The position numbers were made by a program, and so were the translations under genes. A DNA stretch of 64,000 nucleotides from contig DASQAF010000009.1 in NCBI GenBank assembly GCA_035635855.1, positions 186,001 through 250,000 of the forward strand. Direction: 5' to 3'. This stretch comes from UBA11740 sp035635855. Its GTDB lineage: Bacteria; Acidobacteriota; Blastocatellia; Pyrinomonadales; Pyrinomonadaceae. Under the pieces are notes generated by a model, which made no database searches, had not been told where the DNA came from, and was given only the letters and a program-made list of their open reading frames with translations. The stretch's first letter is position 1. Every line of letters starts with the position of its first letter. This document shows, piece by piece, positions 62,299 through 64,000 of this stretch.

Positions 62299-63687
62299 AT
62301 GTACGAGTTTGCAGTCACCCCGGTAGTAACCCAGATTCGCCGCCGCGGAGTCGAGATTTCAGAGGTGGTGCCCGGCAGCCTGGGCGCCGAGCTGGAGCTG
62401 GAGCCCGGCGATCGCATTATGCGCGTCAACGGCCGCGTGGTACGCGACTATCTCGACTTTCGTTTCCAATCGGGGGGCGAAACCGAACTGGTGATCGATG
62501 TGCGCAAGCGCACGGGCGAAGACTGGGAACTGAACATCGAACGCGACGAAGCTGAAGCTTTCGGCCTCAGCTTTGAACAGATTGTCCCGCGGCAATGCGC
62601 CAACGAATGCATCTTCTGCTTCTGCAAAGGCAATCCCGAGACGGCGCGGCCATCGCTCTTCGTGCGCGATGAAGACGTGCGGCTTTCATTTCTTTACGGC
62701 AACTACACCACGCTGACTTCGATCACTGAAGACGAAATGCGACGGGTGATCGAACAACGTCTGACGCCGCAGTATGTTTCCGTTCACGCTACAGACCTGG
62801 ATGTGCGCGCATATCTACTGGGCGTCGACAAGGAACGCGCGGACATCAGCTCAAAGATGCAACGTATACTCGACGCCGGAATTGAGATTCACGCGCAGGT
62901 GGTGCTTTGCCCGAAGATAAACGATGGCGAAATCCTGCGGCGGACAATCTGCGATCTGGCTGAACTGCATCCACGGGTGCGTAGTGTGGCGATCGTCCCG
63001 CTGGGACTGACGCGTTATCTTAATGATGCCCGGTTGACTCCGGTGACGCCTGAGTTTTGCCGCCGCATAATTCGTGAAGTCGGCGAGATTCAGAAAGACA
63101 TGCGGGCGCACCTGGGAACGACCTTCGCATTTCTGGGCGACGAGATCTATTTGCGCGCCGGCGGCACGGTCCCGGGTCGTGCGCACTACGGCGACTATCC
63201 CCAGATTGAAGACGGCATCGGCATGGTTCGCACGTTTGAAAACAAGTTCGGCGCGCTGTTACGCAAACTCGCTAATGGACCCGGGGCAGCAGCCCAGCCG
63301 CCGGGGACAGCTCTCTCCGGAACGATCTTGACCGGGACGCTCTTCGCTGCGCCACTCAAACGGATGATCGACAATCTAAACGGGAAATTCGGGACGCGTC
63401 TCCACGTTCTGGCAATTGAGAATGAATACTTCGGCGGTGACGTCAGCGTCGCCGGTCTGTTAACCGGCGGTGATTTCCTCGCGGCGCGCGAAAAAGTTCG
63501 CGGGGAATTTGCCATCATCCCGCGGGTGGCTTTGAAGAGCGATGAACCGGTAATGCTCGATGGCATGCGACTCGAAGCGTTGCAGCAACAATTTGAAGTC
63601 CCGTTGTACGCTTTTGACTTCACGCAGTTCGCGACGGCGCTCGAATCTGGAGTTGAACACCAGCAGGCGCTGGGTGAAGCCGCGTAG
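62299..63687 (+). CDS. DUF512 family radical SAM protein with PDZ domain
   Basis: A 462-residue protein of an uncharacterised but broadly conserved family. A PDZ-like segment (about 15-85: GVEISEVVPGSLGAELELEP) precedes a radical SAM core with the cluster motif CANECIFCFC (about 108-117; CX3CX2C) and a DUF512 C-terminal domain (about 270-450: GDEIYLRAGGTVPGRAHYGD, TGTLFAAPLKRMID, ENEYFGGDVSVAGLLTGGD). The role is unknown, though a link to ribosome maturation has been suggested because the gene often neighbours der in other bacteria; here it does not. The ATG at 62299 precedes the conserved start. Confidence 0.9.
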   Translation: MYEFAVTPVVTQIRRRGVEISEVVPGSLGAELELEPGDRIMRVNGRVVRDYLDFRFQSGGETELVIDVRKRTGEDWELNIERDEAEAFGLSFEQIVPRQCANECIFCFCKGNPETARPSLFVRDEDVRLSFLYGNYTTLTSITEDEMRRVIEQRLTPQYVSVHATDLDVRAYLLGVDKERADISSKMQRILDAGIEIHAQVVLCPKINDGEILRRTICDLAELHPRVRSVAIVPLGLTRYLNDARLTPVTPEFCRRIIREVGEIQKDMRAHLGTTFAFLGDEIYLRAGGTVPGRAHYGDYPQIEDGIGMVRTFENKFGALLRKLANGPGAAAQPPGTALSGTILTGTLFAAPLKRMIDNLNGKFGTRLHVLAIENEYFGGDVSVAGLLTGGDFLAAREKVRGEFAIIPRVALKSDEPVMLDGMRLEALQQQFEVPLYAFDFTQFATALESGVEHQQALGEAA

Positions 63688-63793
63688 TCTAAGAAGCGGC
63701 CACTCTAAAACTCGGCGCTTTTACAAACGAGCGTTTTGGAAACGGGCTACCGGTCTGCAGGAGATTTCGACTCTCGGCGATGCTTCTCTGCAA

Positions 63794-64000
63794 ATGAGCG
63801 AGCCAAACCCAGCCAAAAGAATCCTCGATGTCGGTTGCGGCTGGAATAAGACGCCGGGGGCCGTCGGCATTGATTCAAATCCCAAGAGTCACGCCGATGT
63901 AATTCACAATCTCGGCGCCATTCCTTATCCTTTCCCGGACAACGAATTCGATCAGATCGTTTGCCGTCACGTGGCCGAGCATGTTCCCGACGTGATGGCC
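63794..64000 (+). CDS. SAM-dependent methyltransferase, 5' part only
   Basis: The first 69 codons of a class I methyltransferase run to the window edge. ILDVGCGWNKTPGAVGIDSNP contains the SAM-binding glycine motif, and PYPFPDNEFDQIVCRHVAEH the following acidic and post-motif blocks. The start ATG at 63794 is the first in frame without an intervening stop; an earlier non-ATG start is possible. The substrate cannot be predicted. Confidence 0.85.
   Translation, partial: MSEPNPAKRILDVGCGWNKTPGAVGIDSNPKSHADVIHNLGAIPYPFPDNEFDQIVCRHVAEHVPDVMA

Overview
The window reads as ordinary chromosomal DNA of an Acidobacteriota bacterium, most likely the Blastocatellia/Pyrinomonadales side. That placement is an inference. 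It rests on moderately high GC, a Ser/Thr kinase with TPR repeats, several secreted proteins with carboxypeptidase-regulatory domains, the N-terminal PCPxxW...RVRFC module at 49034, unlinked MacB-type permeases, and many REP-like palindromes between and inside genes. I saw no rRNA, tRNA, CRISPR array or prophage.

Layout. 1-3.5 kb: two glycolytic genes (gpmI, cut by the window edge, and eno) with GNAT and DinB proteins. 3.7-9.7 kb: an osmoprotectant permease/binding-protein fusion, a secreted protein with a TIMP-like start, and two FtsX/MacB permeases. 9.9-18.4 kb: phosphoesterase, Ser/Thr kinase-TPR protein, MFS transporter, diguanylate cyclase and a processive glycosyltransferase. 19.4-23.6 kb: a large stand-alone STAND NTPase with an N-terminal Cap4/DUF4297-like nuclease region, the best anti-phage defence candidate. 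23.8-27.1 kb: four secreted proteins on the minus strand, two ending in Cys-rich tails. 27.4-29.5 kb: a coupled zinc metallopeptidase/ATP-grasp pair. 29.7-36.2 kb: a 2023-residue subtilisin-RHS fusion with a hydrophobic tip, followed by a small membrane protein that may be its immunity partner. 36-43.7 kb: HhH-GPD glycosylase, an SLC13 remnant, TerC, PpiD-like foldase, COG1313 radical SAM, DUF2721 and a GntR regulator. 43.8-48.9 kb: N-truncated GH3, a membrane protein, SRPBCC, HutF-like deaminase and ArgE-like deacylase. 49-55 kb: secreted proteins, a YVTN propeller, an ankyrin protein and the Opu-type ATPase. 55.1-55.8 kb: a REP-associated transposase between inverted palindromes. 55.8-59.5 kb: HEPN-like protein, Ig/LVIVD protein and a ferredoxin-MBL protein. 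59.8-61.7 kb: an aminotransferase next to fragments of an M16 peptidase and alanine dehydrogenase. 61.7-64 kb: response regulator, DUF512 radical SAM and the start of a methyltransferase.

The most striking structural theme is the palindromes. At least five families are present. Family A (arms carrying agcccgaccgt) is inserted in frame twice within the HutF-like gene and once between the start codon and signal peptide of the propeller gene. Family B (arms carrying ccgcctgcggtagcgggcgg) supplies the last codons and stop codon of three genes: enolase, the protein at 53415 and the Opu ATPase. One transposase of the class that mobilises such repeats sits in the same window, flanked by its own pair.

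The two halves of the osmoprotectant transporter (3729 and 54248) lie about 50 kb apart and may work together.
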